From: Apostichopus californicus
Taxonomy: Eukaryota > Echinodermata > Holothuroidea > Aspidochirotida > Stichopodidae
Assembly (NCBI GenBank): GCA_020650975.1
Contig: JAIPMN010037391.1
Span: 1 to 22,548 of the forward strand
Reading direction: 5' to 3'
DNA length: 22,548 bases
Shown here one piece after another: positions 7,381 to 18,058 of this stretch. Below the pieces are notes generated by a model, which saw nothing but the letters and a program-made list of their open reading frames with translations, searched no databases and was not told the DNA's origin. How positions within the stretch are numbered: position 1 is the stretch's first letter; every line of letters begins with the position of its first letter. Position numbers and translations under genes: made by a program.

Positions 7381-9417
7381 AGATTAGTTTAGGAATGATG
7401 ATATTAATTTGGCGAGAAATGTATGAAATGCCAAAATCCCGTTTAAGTGATTTACTGGCAGATGTTGAGTCATTTACGGTATCAAATCAAACTGATCACT
7501 TACATAAAATAAAGCAGCGCTTAGAGTTGAATGGTGTTCACATTTATAGTGTACTGGTTTTTGATTCAGTTGTTAGCAGTTCTATTTCGCCTGTATTTGA
7601 CAGTATGATGACTGAGTACAGAAACCTTTTGTATTTCAGATGCAAATTTAACTTGATAAAGCCAGTTGAGAAAGTTCTTGGAAATGAAGAAAGTGGTGGA
7701 AAGGTTAAAAAATTTCAATATATTCTAATAAATGAGGTATTTATGTCTCTATTGCAACATGATGATGTTTTCTCAGAGGTAATGAATTCCCTAAAACAAT
7801 GCAACTCAGGTGTGTTAGGTAATTTCTGTGATGGAAACTATTTTCAGGCCAATAGATTATCCAGTTCTGTAGACTGGGCATGACTTATATGTCCTTATAA
7901 TGATGACTTTGAAATATGTAACACAATTGGAACCTTCAGGAAGAAGCAAAATCTAAATGGAATTTACATTCTGCTAGGAAACATTTCACCAACGAAACCT
8001 TGTAAAGTTCATGTTATTTAGTTAGTTTGGCTTTGCAAATCCCGTATTATTAAAAAGTATGGATTCAAAAGAGTAAGTGAACAGTATATTAGAGAAACAG
8101 GGCGTATCTCTCATTAGGATAATGTTCCATGGCCGTTCAATTGGTTGATTTATGGAGTCATTCACTGCAACCAGGATTTGTAGATTTTGCATGTGTGCAT
8201 ACAAGAGTCTTAAATCATTGGAGCTTAAAAAAATTATCGTTGTAGGACAGAGACAGTGCTCACTACACATGTGAGGTTAGTCGATAATTGTAAGCCTTGA
8301 ATCAGTTTATGGTGTAAAACAAGATTCTCCATTCAATAGTCCTTCATATTTTTATGTCACCTGCGGTTTACCCTCAGGTGCTATGCATGGTTTGTTAGAG
8401 GGTGTATGTCCAGTTGTGTGGAGCAAAATAAGGACTTATTTTGTAACTTCTGGTATGATTTAAATTCAAGAATTTATTCAGAGGTTGAATTTCTGTCAGT
8501 TTAAAAGTAATGACAAGACTGTCAAACATGTACCAGTACCATGGAACACTGTTCACATAGACATCATACAGACAGCCATGCATACAGTATGTGTTGCTTT
8601 ATGTTTAGGGTGATATTATCCCAGGGGGTGATAACCACTGGCAGTTGCTACTTTATCTGGCATCTATTTGTGAACTTGTGTTTTCTTCATCTCATAATAA
8701 GTCATTAATTTCCTACCCTCACGATCTCATTCATGACTTCTTACAACTTTATTTGGATCTATTGAAAGATGGAATAACTCCAAAGATGCACTTTTTAATC
8801 CACTATGCAGATCAGATATCAATTTTTGAGCCTCTTGTATACTGCAATAGCTTGCGTTTTGAATCCAAGCAAAGCTTTTTCAAAACCTTAGCGAGAAAGA
8901 CCAAAAATATGGAAAAATGTCCTTGAAATTGGCACAAAGACATCAGTTGATGCAGTGTTTGTGTACCATGTCTCCTTGTTCATTGGAAGCAGATAATGTA
9001 ACTTCAACACGAGGAAATGTTATTAACATCAGTAGTTTGAATTGTAAGGTAAAAGAAGCAGCACAAGTTTGGCTTAGGTCTTGGTGATGAACAGATGGTG
9101 TACAGAGCCTTATTTGTGTCAGTTAATGGTGTTTTGTACAGTGAACAGTCAGTCCTGGTGACCGAGCTAAAGCAGGGCTCCTTCAGCTTGCCTTTCTTAC
9201 TGGTTTATTTGTGAAATCAGGGAAAATTTATTTCTTAGTAGGTGAGCTTGAAACTGTATCTTATTCATAAAAATTCCATGCTTATGTTGCCAGGCTTAGC
9301 TCACCAACAAGCCATAAGGTCATTCAGAGGCAGCATCTTCTTGATCCTCTGCCATTCAGTTTTAATGATGGGATGTGTGTGCCTCAGAAGTGCAGTTTGT
9401 TGTCAGAGTTTCAGTAA
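7381..9417 (+). pseudogene. Decayed transposon-type (transposase-like) gene copy
   Basis: The readable protein jumps frames. About 7381-8090 is one frame, with in-frame TGA 7881-7883 and TAG 8019-8021. About 8110-8520 is frame +1, about 8605-8915 is frame +2, and 8920-9417 is frame +1 again, ending TAA 9415-9417. Conserved-looking blocks in order are MPKSRLSDLLADVESFT, LINEVFMSLLQHDDVFSEV, FCDGNYF, YNDDFEICNTIG, LNGIYILLGNISP, ICRFCMC, GLPSGAMHGLLEGV, DNHWQLLLYLASICELVF, TPKMHFLIHYADQI and LRFESKQSFFKTLARK. From memory these match a large family of uncharacterised mobile-element proteins common in fish and invertebrates. A PKxHFLxHY...MRFExKxxxFK-type C-terminus also recalls CACTA-like transposases. 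The superfamily is not settled. The N-terminal part of the protein is missing. At least three frameshifts and three stops make it non-functional. Confidence 0.72.
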
Positions 9418-9646
9418 CTAGACATAAGTTATAACATTGAACCTACTTTCCTGCTTCAGGTTTACCACAGGCAGTCCAATACACATCATTTGCCAAATCC
9501 TTTCAAAAAGAGAACAAATTGCCACTGCATTAGAAATTGGTAGAACACGGTTTGACGTAACTGATACCCTAATTTGTGAAGAGGGTACAATTTTTTTTAT
9601 ATGATTAATTTTATAACTATTTTTAATGAAAAGTTAAGGAAATCCT
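9343..9646 (+). repeat. 3' end of the transposon-type element, copy 1
   Basis: This covers the last codons and 3' flank of the decayed gene. It aligns along its length with 17481-17775; the best block is GGTTTACCACAGGCAGTCCA, then ACACATCATT, GGTTTGACNTAACTG and TTAATGAAAnGTTAAGnAAA. Both copies keep an acceptor-like pyrimidine tract and CAG just before GTTTACC. This suggests the shared segment is a transcribed 3' exon of the element rather than chance similarity. Confidence 0.7.
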
Positions 9647-9649
9647 GGT

Positions 9650-10080
9650 CTGCTCGGGTACCAATAATTGTGCTTAGTACGTGCAGTTCATCATTAAAAC
9701 AGGACTATGAGGTTTCTGGCATCATATAACATTGATCGTGTTATAATAGAAGTAAACAATAATGAGGAAGTCAGTAGTGTTATCCAAGATAGGCTTAAAT
9801 TAATAACAAAAAATAAAGTTTGTTGAGAATTCAAAACAACTCCAAGAATGAAATCCCAACTTTCTATTATGATGCAGTTAAGAGATGAAAAAACTGGTCA
9901 CCAACTTCAATAAATGGGGAAGTCCATTCAGTGATGACATCATTTCCTTGCAATTGAAATTCATTATTTTTTTAACATTGAAATTAAGCAATGAAATTGA
10001 GAGCTTATGATTATGGAGAGATGCCGTCATATGTATTTTATCATTTCAATACATCAACATATTCCATTCAGAAAGCATGT
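9650..10080. other. No gene recognised
   Basis: Short open stretches such as SYNIDRVIIEVNNNEEVSSV (about 9719-9778) look protein-like. They have no splice context or family that I can support, so I leave them uncalled. Confidence 0.35.
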
Positions 10081-10664
10081 GGTATCCCTCAAGCCATGGC
10101 CAGTGCCCTTCAGTACCCCTTAAGAGCATATGTCATCGCAGCTTCTAAAGTATTTTGATGCCGGTCTCTTTCCAACCGAAAAGCAGAGAAGAAAGATTGT
10201 CCACTACTTTTTTGACAAAACCTCAGAATATGTAAGGTGGGCATGTCTTTCAATATGGTAATTTCCAGTTTATGGTTTATTTAACCATGTTTAAGATGTG
10301 TTTAACCATGTTGTTAATGACATAAATAAATGCACAAGATATTTGATTTATGAAACTTAAAACAATACTATTTTGTTTTGTCTTCAAACATATTTTCTGT
10401 CACATGAATTGATATTATTCACATTGGTAGGGTATTAAAGCAATAATATCCCGAGTGAACTTATTATAGCAGATATCAACCTTGTCTGCCATTACCCATT
10501 TACTCATTAACGCTTTTGCTTGGGTGTTTAATTGAGGTTTTGTTGGGGGGGGGGGTATTTGATGTGACCGAAAACTTGCGAAAATACTCCTTCTGTATGT
10601 ATGATAGAATGTGATGAAACTTAGTTAAATGATCTTTAAGCTAGCAACAATAAGGGAACTCATG

Positions 10665-10980
10665 TAATAGTAATTAATACACATTATTATATAGTGCTTC
10701 ACATGAAGCATATCTCAAAGCACTTAACAATGAATAACAGAGCATAACAGAGAAAACGGAAATTATATACAAAACAATTTAAAAGTTATAATACTTAGCA
10801 AAGAGGAAGGCCTTAAGAAAAGTTCTCTCATACGCAAAGAGACTATCATAAGGCGTTCAATACTTTTGGTACGCTAACATAACACAGAACGTCCTACCAC
10901 CTGTAAGCCATGATTCAAATTCACTACCTCCCACACCATTATCAAGTACTCTAATTACTGAGCTACTGTATGTTCCCTCT
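10665..10980 (-). mobile_element. tRNA-derived SINE, second family
   Basis: On the minus strand the head reads AGTAGCTCAGTAATTAGAGT (A-box region, close to 10970), with a degenerate B box GAATTTGAATC about 40 bases on. The 3' tail, at the low-coordinate end, contains TTAAGTGCTTTGAGATATGC and GCACTATATAATAATG. The head differs from the SINE at 1865 and 3479, but the tail has the same layout (GCGCTTTGAGA...GCTATATAA). This suggests both families used the same type of LINE machinery for retrotransposition. The body between head and tail is unremarkable. Boundaries are approximate, and no clear target duplication was found. Confidence 0.65.
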
Positions 10981-11239
10981 CAATTCTACAAATTACAAAC
11001 CCTAGAACTAGCAACAAAATTTCTCTTCTGTTTTGTAATTTCTTTGCCAGAACTACATATAGGCCCAGTCCTGTTCATGTCATCCTTAAATAAAAAGAAC
11101 TTATTTTGTAAAGAACCATGAGGTGAAAATGTCATCACATAGGTACGTAAGAAAGAACTGTAGTATGTAAGAACAAATATATGGCAACAAAAACACTACT
11201 TTATATGCTATCATTACTTTCAAGCAAGCACTTGATGAT

Positions 11240-11780
11240 ATTTATATGTGATATAAAGATCATGAGACTTCAGTCACATGGAACTTTGATGAAAATCATG
11301 CTTGGTAAATGACGAACTTTTCGTTCTGATGCGTGTAATAATGTATGTTTACCATGAGCTTGTGGACATGATATCTCAAGAACTACGTGTTGAATTGGCA
11401 TCATACTTAATATATGTTGGTCATGGGTAGTAGACGATCCCTGTTGTTTTTGGTGCATTCAACATGAATATCAATGGGTGGGCGGGCTTCAAGTAAAATT
11501 CTTAAAATCGCCATATCTTTACAACTGTCAGCATGAGTTGCCTTGTATTTGGTGCAAATATATGACAGTTTGCGGGTGTTTATATACAGTAGGAACTGAT
11601 ATCGTCACATTAATTATTCATGAGTGGTAGAATTAGTATCTTATTACGTGTTGGATTTATATCATAATTGGTAGATCATGGGTACTGGATGATCCATATT
11701 GAATCTAGTGCAGGTCCCATGAAAAGGAGTGATGAGCATGGATTAATTTAGACAAATTAAAATATCAGGACTGTATATTT
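11240..11780. repeat. Diverged tandem repeat, unit about 260 bp
   Basis: The block ACGTGTTGAATTGGCATCAT with TTGGTCATGGGTAGTAGACG after it (from 11385) recurs diverged from 11646 (ACGTGTTGGATTTATATCAT, then TAGATCATGGGTACTGGATG), an offset of about 261 bp. The part at 11480-11530 (CTTCAAGTAAAATTCTTAAA, CCATATCTTTACAACTG) matches the reverse complement of 22490-22548. This is therefore an interspersed, internally repeated family. Several ATATCTNNACAAC-type lines separate units. Not coding. Confidence 0.55.
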
Positions 11781-12150
11781 GCAGCCGTAAGCATAATTTT
11801 GCCCATAATGTTTATAAAGGTATATATTGGTTGTGCGCAAGTGTTTATATTTGTTTAGCGTTTCAGCTAGAAGAGTGGTATACATGATACTTATTCACAT
11901 GCCCCATCAGCAAAACAATTGAAGAATTTCATTTGGAATCGGAACATCGCCTGATTTGTGTCTGGTTTAGTATTAGTGAACTCATGCAGATATGTCAATG
12001 TGGAGTATTGTGATATAGTTTGTCTCTAGGAATGTCATGACTGAGGTCAGATTTTTGCAATCTCCAGTTACTTGGAGGTTTTACACGTTGAGCTTAAATA
12101 GAAAGTTTTATAACCTCCAGTATACGGGAAGTTGATTTTCCTACTTTCAG
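11781..12150. other. No gene recognised
   Basis: AT-rich sequence between the tandem repeat and exon-like block b. Nothing here can be named. Confidence 0.4.
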
Positions 12151-12301
12151 TTGGATGTTGCAAGAGACAAAGAAAATGAAAAGAAACTTTAAGAACTGAT
12201 GACGTTGACTTATCACCATCGAAGAAAAACCAACGTTGAAGGGAAAATGTCTGTAACAGATGTTACGGAACTCCTAGCAAGCTTTACTGGAAGAAAGTGA
12301 G

Positions 12302-12950
12302 GTAATTTGCTGTTAAATATACGGTGATTTAAGAGGGGGCATAAGTCATCTGAGGGATTAAAGTTAAAAATGTTTCTTTTTCATAAACTACTTGGAATGT
12401 TGATTAAGCTTTGGGACAATGATTCTTGGGAATTGAACAATATGTGGTGTTTTCAAATGGAAGATCAAAGTTTATATTCAGGTCATTTGGGGTTATTGTT
12501 TTTAAAATGGTCAGGTGCTTCTCATAAAATAATAATAAAAAAAAATAATAATGAAAACATATGTTGATTTACAGCGGACACCAACATCAAACACTGACAT
12601 CATTATCACAACTGGTGTGAACACCGATTTTGACACTTTAATACATTGAGTAAAATACACTCTTGGTTGGAGCAGAAATGAAACGTCAGTTAGGTAAAAA
12701 ATATATATGAAATGTTGCATTGTAATTTGGGCTATTCAAAGCCAAACTCAGAATCATTCTAAGGGCCACCATATTGTAAGTGACCCTGGGACATTTTGTA
12801 GTGTTCGCAGGTGAGTGATAGCACATTCAGGAAAAGGAATCACAGAGACTTGTTTTCCTGTTTAAAATGTGTTGAGCAGAAATATATGGTAAGAAATATA
12901 CTGATGTAGGACTCACTGCAACATAATGTTTTAGTTCTGTCCTGCAAAGC
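12302..12950. other. No gene recognised
   Basis: AT-rich. It includes an open frame at 12370-12567 that is in poor context and shows no motif. I see no repeat family here. Confidence 0.4.
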
Positions 12951-12953
12951 CTT

Positions 12954-13700
12954 TAGGTTCCATGCCAGAAGCAAAGGAACCTATGCAGTCAGGTTGGCGT
13001 GTGTGGTGTATACGCCTGTGACACTTGCTTGGGTCCGTCATAACTCACCAATGGAGTGATGGATATTTGTCATACTTGCTGTGTAGATGTATTTAAATGA
13101 AAAGGTGTGCCCTATTGCGTTTGGCAATGACTTTATGAATATTAATGAGGAATGGGTTCAAATGTAAAATTTGTAATAACACTGCAATCTCAAGTCGGAT
13201 TGTAACCAAACTTGGTATACAGTTGTTGGTTAATAACTGGTACATGTAAGCTTAACTACATTGAGATCATCTGGGCTCCCAAAAACTTTGAGCCCATTTT
13301 TGGGCACGGTGGCCCCAGATTTTATTTCCCCCTCAAATGCATTTTAGGACACACTCAAATTGTGTAGACCAATTTTTGTGGGGACATTTTTGCACTGAAA
13401 TCTAGAGCTTCAATTAAATGGGGGGGGGGGGAATATATGTGTAACCCAGTTTGTTTTGGCCACATATTTTGGGACCAGGCAAACTTTTATATCGCCCAAT
13501 TGTTTTGAGGAGGGGCCAAATTGTTGAAACTGCTTTAACTCCACAACGTTAAATTGATTGTATCCAAATATGGAATACAGTTTTTGTTTAATAGGTGGTA
13601 CATGTGGGCGTAATTATTTTTGGCCCATTTGAGCCCAACATTTTGTTGGGCCCTTTTTGGGGTGAGTGGTTCCAAATTTTATTTCCATCTCAAATGCAAC
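12954..13700. repeat. Hairpin-led repeat with two units about 358 bp apart
   Basis: An 8-bp inverted repeat (TAGGTTCC 12954-12961, GGAACCTA 12976-12983) is followed by GT-rich sequence and ATGGATATTTGTCATACTTG. The same order is seen from 15883. Further right, TTGTAACCAAACTTGGTATACAG near 13200 recurs as TTGTATCCAAATATGGAATACAG near 13558, each followed by TTAATAnnTGGTACATG and later GAGCCCA...GGCCC and ATTTTATTTCC blocks, an offset of about 358 bp. A G12 tract lies at 13420-13431. These are diverged non-coding repeats; the open frames at 13595-13808 fall within them. Confidence 0.5.
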
Positions 13701-14372
13701 ACTTTCATATTTCACTTAGCATTTGGCTGTTGTTTTTTATTTTTTACTATGATTCGGTTGTTGTGTGGACTCCCTTGTTCCATTATGCTGCATGAACAAA
13801 TTTCATAACTATTTAATTTAATTTTAGTTACAGAGAGAGTTTGAGAGAGTAACTGGAGAGGATATTTAATTAATTCATGAAAACCTTTCTGTAGTGGCTT
13901 AAAGAGTCAAGGAGTTTGCAGAGGGTAATCAGCTACTACATGAGTCTTTAAAGACTTGAAACCTGGACATACAGGCATTAGCAATTGATGAGAAAACAAG
14001 TCAAGGTATGTTTTGATGCACTATCTACTAGTCATTTGTAATCGTTACATACCTTTGCAAGATTAATACTATTTGTCAATTACTATTAGGCAAAATTAAG
14101 GATCATTTCTGGCAAAATCTACTCACTTATTCAGCATGGCAGGTGAAAACTACAGTTGACCAGCACATTAATTCTTCTATGTTGCTGCTTAAATAATGTG
14201 TATGTGTGTTGGTTGTTGTATAACTATCTGATATTTACAAGTATTTTTTAAAGGTCAACAAATGCACACAATGAAGGTTTGCAATCAAGCTCTCTCAATG
14301 ATGCTACAGGGAAGGTGAAAGGGCCACATCGAAATATTGGAAACCTATTATGCAGGGATATACAGACACTAT

Positions 14373-15880
14373 GTATGTTCCTTGTCATAATTGGTAGACA
14401 TAACCCAGTGCTTATTTTAGTGGCCAATGATTATTGTAGGTCAACATAAATCCAACACTGAATCCTTGTATTGTTGTGAGTGGCAAGTTGGATAAATACC
14501 ATAGGCCTATACCTAGTTGAAATGGATGCACAATTCAGTCTGCCTCTCCAAATAGAACTTGTTATTGACTTTTACCACAGTTGATGAGGGTTGGACAAAG
14601 TTGTGGAGGTTGCATTAGGTTGATAACAGGGATCAAGTGGGTGATGCTACATAACGACTACAAAGACAGTTTGATTTGCTATTTGTCATAGGGTTATTTG
14701 AATTTGAATTTCCAATCAGAAGTGCATCTTGCTTTGTTAGGGCAATTGCCATACTGCTATGTTGAAGTATCATATAGCCTAAGTAATGCATATATACACA
14801 CAAAACTGAGATCTAGCATTTGAACTGTGCACTGATGTGTTCGATCGAAGTAGACACTAACAATGGAAACAATTCTATACAATCTGTAGCTATAGGAAAT
14901 TTTCTGCCATAAGACTAGTAACAATACAATCAACTGAACTCTACATGTACTGTATTATTTGTTGGAATGACGATGTTTATTTAACAGAAGGTTTATGGCT
15001 ATAGCTTTTGATTCCTTTGAATAAATCTGGTTTAGAAGTAGGCTACAATAGTTTGTTCGTTGAGTTTGACGCACTCATGCAAAGCTTACATATTGTGCGT
15101 TGTAGATCTAACGGGTTGTAAAAATGCAGGCAAAAACATTATGATTGTCGAGAATCTTACATGAACACAATATGTGAATCCGTGTACTAAAAAATATTTT
15201 ACTATAGTAAGAAAATGTGTGGTGTTTATGTATGACTTAAAAGTTAATAGGGGCATCTTTCAAGTACTGGTAATCGAGTGTTACCTGTTCTTAATCATTA
15301 AAAATACCGGTACCAAAATGTCTTGGTACCACCCAACACTACTGCTGTTCTTTGTGTTAACCATAATAAGATCTGCGCTCAGTGTCAGTGTAACTTTACA
15401 CCTTGTTATTATTGTGTAGATTCTTCTACAGCTCAATAACATATGATCATGACTAAAATGCTATCGAATGAGGATATAATATGCAAAGAAAATGGAAGCA
15501 GCTTGATAAAGATTTCTACAATTTAGTTGTGCATCATTAGTAATAAGATGTTTTAAAAATATTTATTGCAAAAGTGGATCAACTCTTACATCACTTGTCA
15601 ATGATGCAGTTAATGGAACATTTAATAGACCAAATTAAAAAATATCTACAAATTTGTCATGACAAATGTTTACATTAAAACCATTTGAAATACCTCACAA
15701 CAAATTATTGATCTGAAGAAAACTTAAACCAGAAACTACTGGTACATACTAACTGTTACATTTGTGGAGATATCACATCTGAAACTGTTTTCAGTTTTAC
15801 CCCAAAATAAGCATTAGGACGTTAGTCCTGAGAGGCTGATTGGTGTAAACACAGAGAGTTGCTTTTCCTCCTATTAATTT
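14373..15880. other. No gene recognised
   Basis: AT-rich sequence without a supported gene. A perfect 8-bp inverted repeat, GGTACCAA/TTGGTACC with a 6-nt loop, lies at 15309-15330. The 81-codon frame at 15174-15419 has hydrophobic stretches but no motif, start context or splice support. Confidence 0.4.
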
Positions 15881-15882
15881 TG

Positions 15883-16430
15883 GGTTCCTTATATTAAGCC
15901 AAGGAACCTATGTATTCAACCCTGCATGTGTGTGTGGAGGGGGTAGGGGTGGCATTGGGAGTGTAAGTCTGTGTGTCTATGTGACGATATATCTCGACAC
16001 CATAAATCGACGAGGAAATGATGGATCATTGTTATGCTTGGTGGGCGGATGGCCCATGGTGCTCATCTCATGAATACTAATAAGGTTATGGGGTAAAAAG
16101 TCAAATTCTTCAAATTGAAATAATTCTGCAACTGGAAGCTTTCATTTGTTTCAAATGAATGTATATTTTTTATGTATATTACTAATAGTTGGTTGATGGT
16201 TTCTGGTAAGTACATTTGAATGTGTATTCAAATTTGACATGCATAATTAATGAGGGTGTAAGGCTAAACATTATAATGATAGATAATTGTCATACTTAGT
16301 GGTTGTAGATAGCCCATAGTGAGTAGGGAACCCATTGCAATAACTTTGCAACTGGAATTTAATTTGGTTTCCAACCAATTTCTTGTTATATATGTTGATG
16401 ACGGTTTGATATGCCCCCAAAAATGTAAAA
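15883..16430. repeat. Hairpin-led repeat with diverged tandem units
   Basis: The block starts with the perfect inverted repeat GGTTCCTT/AAGGAACC (15883-15890 and 15901-15908), then GTGTGTGTGG sequence and AATGATGGATCATTGTTATG, the same order as at 12954. It then repeats internally. AATTCTGCAACTGGAAGCTT near 16122 recurs as AACTTTGCAACTGGAATTTA near 16341, each followed by a TTTGTTTnnAA and TTGATGaTGGTTT-like block (about 210-220 bp apart). TCATGAATACTAATAAGG-type and TAATTAATGAGGG-type segments also recur. Related to the arrays at 11240 and 22177. Not coding. Confidence 0.5.
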
Positions 16431-17248
16431 CTTTGTCGACATCATGGATATGTTCCTCATTGAAAATAACACCGTGACTTGTATCAGTGACATGACGAGT
16501 CAGAAAAATAGATCAGCTTACTTGAGTCAACATTTGAGTGACTTTTCTAAAACTCTGATGATATTAGTTGTTTTTTCTGTTTTTGACAGGATGATCACAC
16601 CGCTTTACCACGTATTTTCCGAGAAGGTAATATTCTGTTTTTGCCAAGTCTTTCTATATATTGCTGAAGAAGAGAAGTTTGGAAGAACAACATACCTTTG
16701 AGCATGTCTGACTAACCTGGTGGCTTCATTTAGGGTGTTTAAACTTGTCACACTCAAAAGATCAAAGGACGCTCTAAACTTTATGAAACCGGATTGCCTG
16801 AAGATATTTTCAGTGAAGCCCAAAAGAGCTGTGAGAAAACTAGTAACTAACATGAAGAGTCTGTAAACAATTAGGCACAATCTTACATATTGTGAGTAAC
16901 CATGATTTTTTTTCAACCAGGAAACTGTAACCAACCAGTAAATTCTTAAAATGGTTGGCATACAATATAGCAGCAGAGCTACTATGCAAATTTGCATTCT
17001 GGTTTTAGTGGATGCTGGTCTTCTTATATCATGTGACTGATATTGTTAAAAGTGTATGAAAACTCACAGGGAGTACTTGCATGAGCTTATAGTTATTAGT
17101 TTGCATGTTGGATTTAACAATAGTTACACACTTTCTCAGATATAGTAGACAATGTTATTGGATATATCACCTCAATTATTGATATAACTAAACCATCTTG
17201 TGGTTTCTTTCACATTTAAAAACTGGTTTAAAACAATAATGAATTTTC
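16431..17248. other. No supported gene; weak exon-like pieces
   Basis: A 37-bp piece at 16590-16626 has a good acceptor (ctgtttttgacag) and donor (GAAG/GTAATA), and an open stretch around 16750-16850 reads protein-like (RSKLYETGLPEDIFSEAQKS). I recognise neither and their phases do not join. The 130-codon minus-strand frame at 16605-16997 overlaps them and shows no family features. Confidence 0.25.
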
Positions 17249-17319
17249 TCTGCTATTCAAAATACTAACTAAATGACACTTGTGTCAACACATTGTATCT
17301 GCTATTCAAAATACTAACT
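17249..17319. repeat. 22-bp perfect direct repeat
   Basis: TCTGCTATTCAAAATACTAA plus CT occurs at 17249-17270 and again, identical, at 17298-17319, 49 bp apart. In an otherwise diverged region this looks like a recent small duplication. Its second copy ends beside a GTAAGT-like site on the minus strand. Confidence 0.85.
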
Positions 17320-17480
17320 TACCTTCATAAGCAGGGCAGGTATTTGTTTTTATGTGGAAACACCACAAAAGGTGCAATTTTCATGACAGAGAAGAAAAGA
17401 AAATGGAGTAAACTATGAAAATTAGCTGATTTTCGGTTTTTCATGTTCGAACCAATTTTGCTGTATTCATTTTATTATTA

Positions 17481-17775
17481 GATCCTACGCCATAGCAGTT
17501 TTATGTATGCAATGCTGGAATGTGTGCCACATAAGTACTGTTTGTTTTGCGAGTTTTAGTAACTAGACGTAAGTTTTAACATTTTACATACCTTCCTGTT
17601 TCAGGTTTACCACAGGCAGTCCAAAACACATCATTGGCCATATCCTTTCATAAAGGAGAACAATTTGTGGAACACGGTTTGACATAACTGTTACCTTAGT
17701 TTTTAAGACATTACAACTACTTGTTTTACTTGATTGGCTTCATAACTCAGATTAATGAAATGTTAAGCAAATCCT
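17481..17775 (+). repeat. 3' end of the transposon-type element, copy 2
   Basis: This aligns with 9343-9646 from GATCCT through GGTTTACCACAGGCAGTCCA to the TTAATGAAATGTTAAG block near the end. It lacks about 25 bp present in the first copy after GAGAACAA. Upstream of 17481 the similarity to the first copy's coding region stops abruptly at TTTATTATTAG, which looks like a splice acceptor, so this copy may be a terminal exon that once had an intron before it. A plain truncated insertion is the alternative. It carries no open protein of its own. Confidence 0.65.
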
Positions 17776-18058
17776 TATTACATACTTTCATATTCACACC
17801 AATCTTTTTAATCCTCTATGCAAGTCAAGTGTCTTCGGTAATTTATGTGATGTGACAAATTCAGTTGATATGAGTTCTGGATCATTAATATTTGCCAATA
17901 ACTTTAATTTAATTTTTTTATTTTTAATTAATGTCAAGTGCAGTATAATCTATGTATCTCTGTTCTCTCCTGGTGGGGTGTAAGCCTGGGAAGTTTCTAC
18001 TTCATACATGGTTTACAGTGCAAGAAAAGCTCTCTTAAAGAGAACGTTCTATTGTCTT

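Larger units (their letters stand above)
10130..14372 (+). pseudogene. Exon-like fossil blocks of an unidentified multi-exon gene
   Basis: Four blocks have splice-like borders. (a) 10130-10236 reads SSQLLKYFDAGLFPTEKQRR then KIVHYFFDKTSEYV, with donor GTAAG/GTGGGC. (b) 12151-12301 has acceptor ctactttcag and donor GTGAG/GTAATT. (c) 13828-14005 has acceptor aattttag and donor CAAG/GTATGT; it encodes a coiled-coil-like stretch (LQREFERVTGEDI, RVKEFAEGNQLLHESLKT) interrupted by three stops. (d) 14254-14372 has acceptor tttttaaag and donor TAT/GTATGT (QMHTMKVCNQALSMML). The junction c-d keeps phase (G + GT), and a-b and b-c can also be made to agree. In that frame block b has five stops, so it is weak. 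Blocks a and c are the most protein-like. This may be an older, intron-containing part of the element whose 3' end recurs at 17481-17775; that link is inference. Confidence 0.3.

Noticed and set aside
12954-16430. CRISPR-like or regulatory array
   Set aside because: The units are long, diverged and unevenly spaced in a eukaryotic context, so they are ordinary interspersed or tandem repeats.
16605-16997. 130-codon open frame on the minus strand, hydrophobic
   Set aside because: No recognisable domain, no splice or start context, and it overlaps other open stretches. It is best explained as chance.
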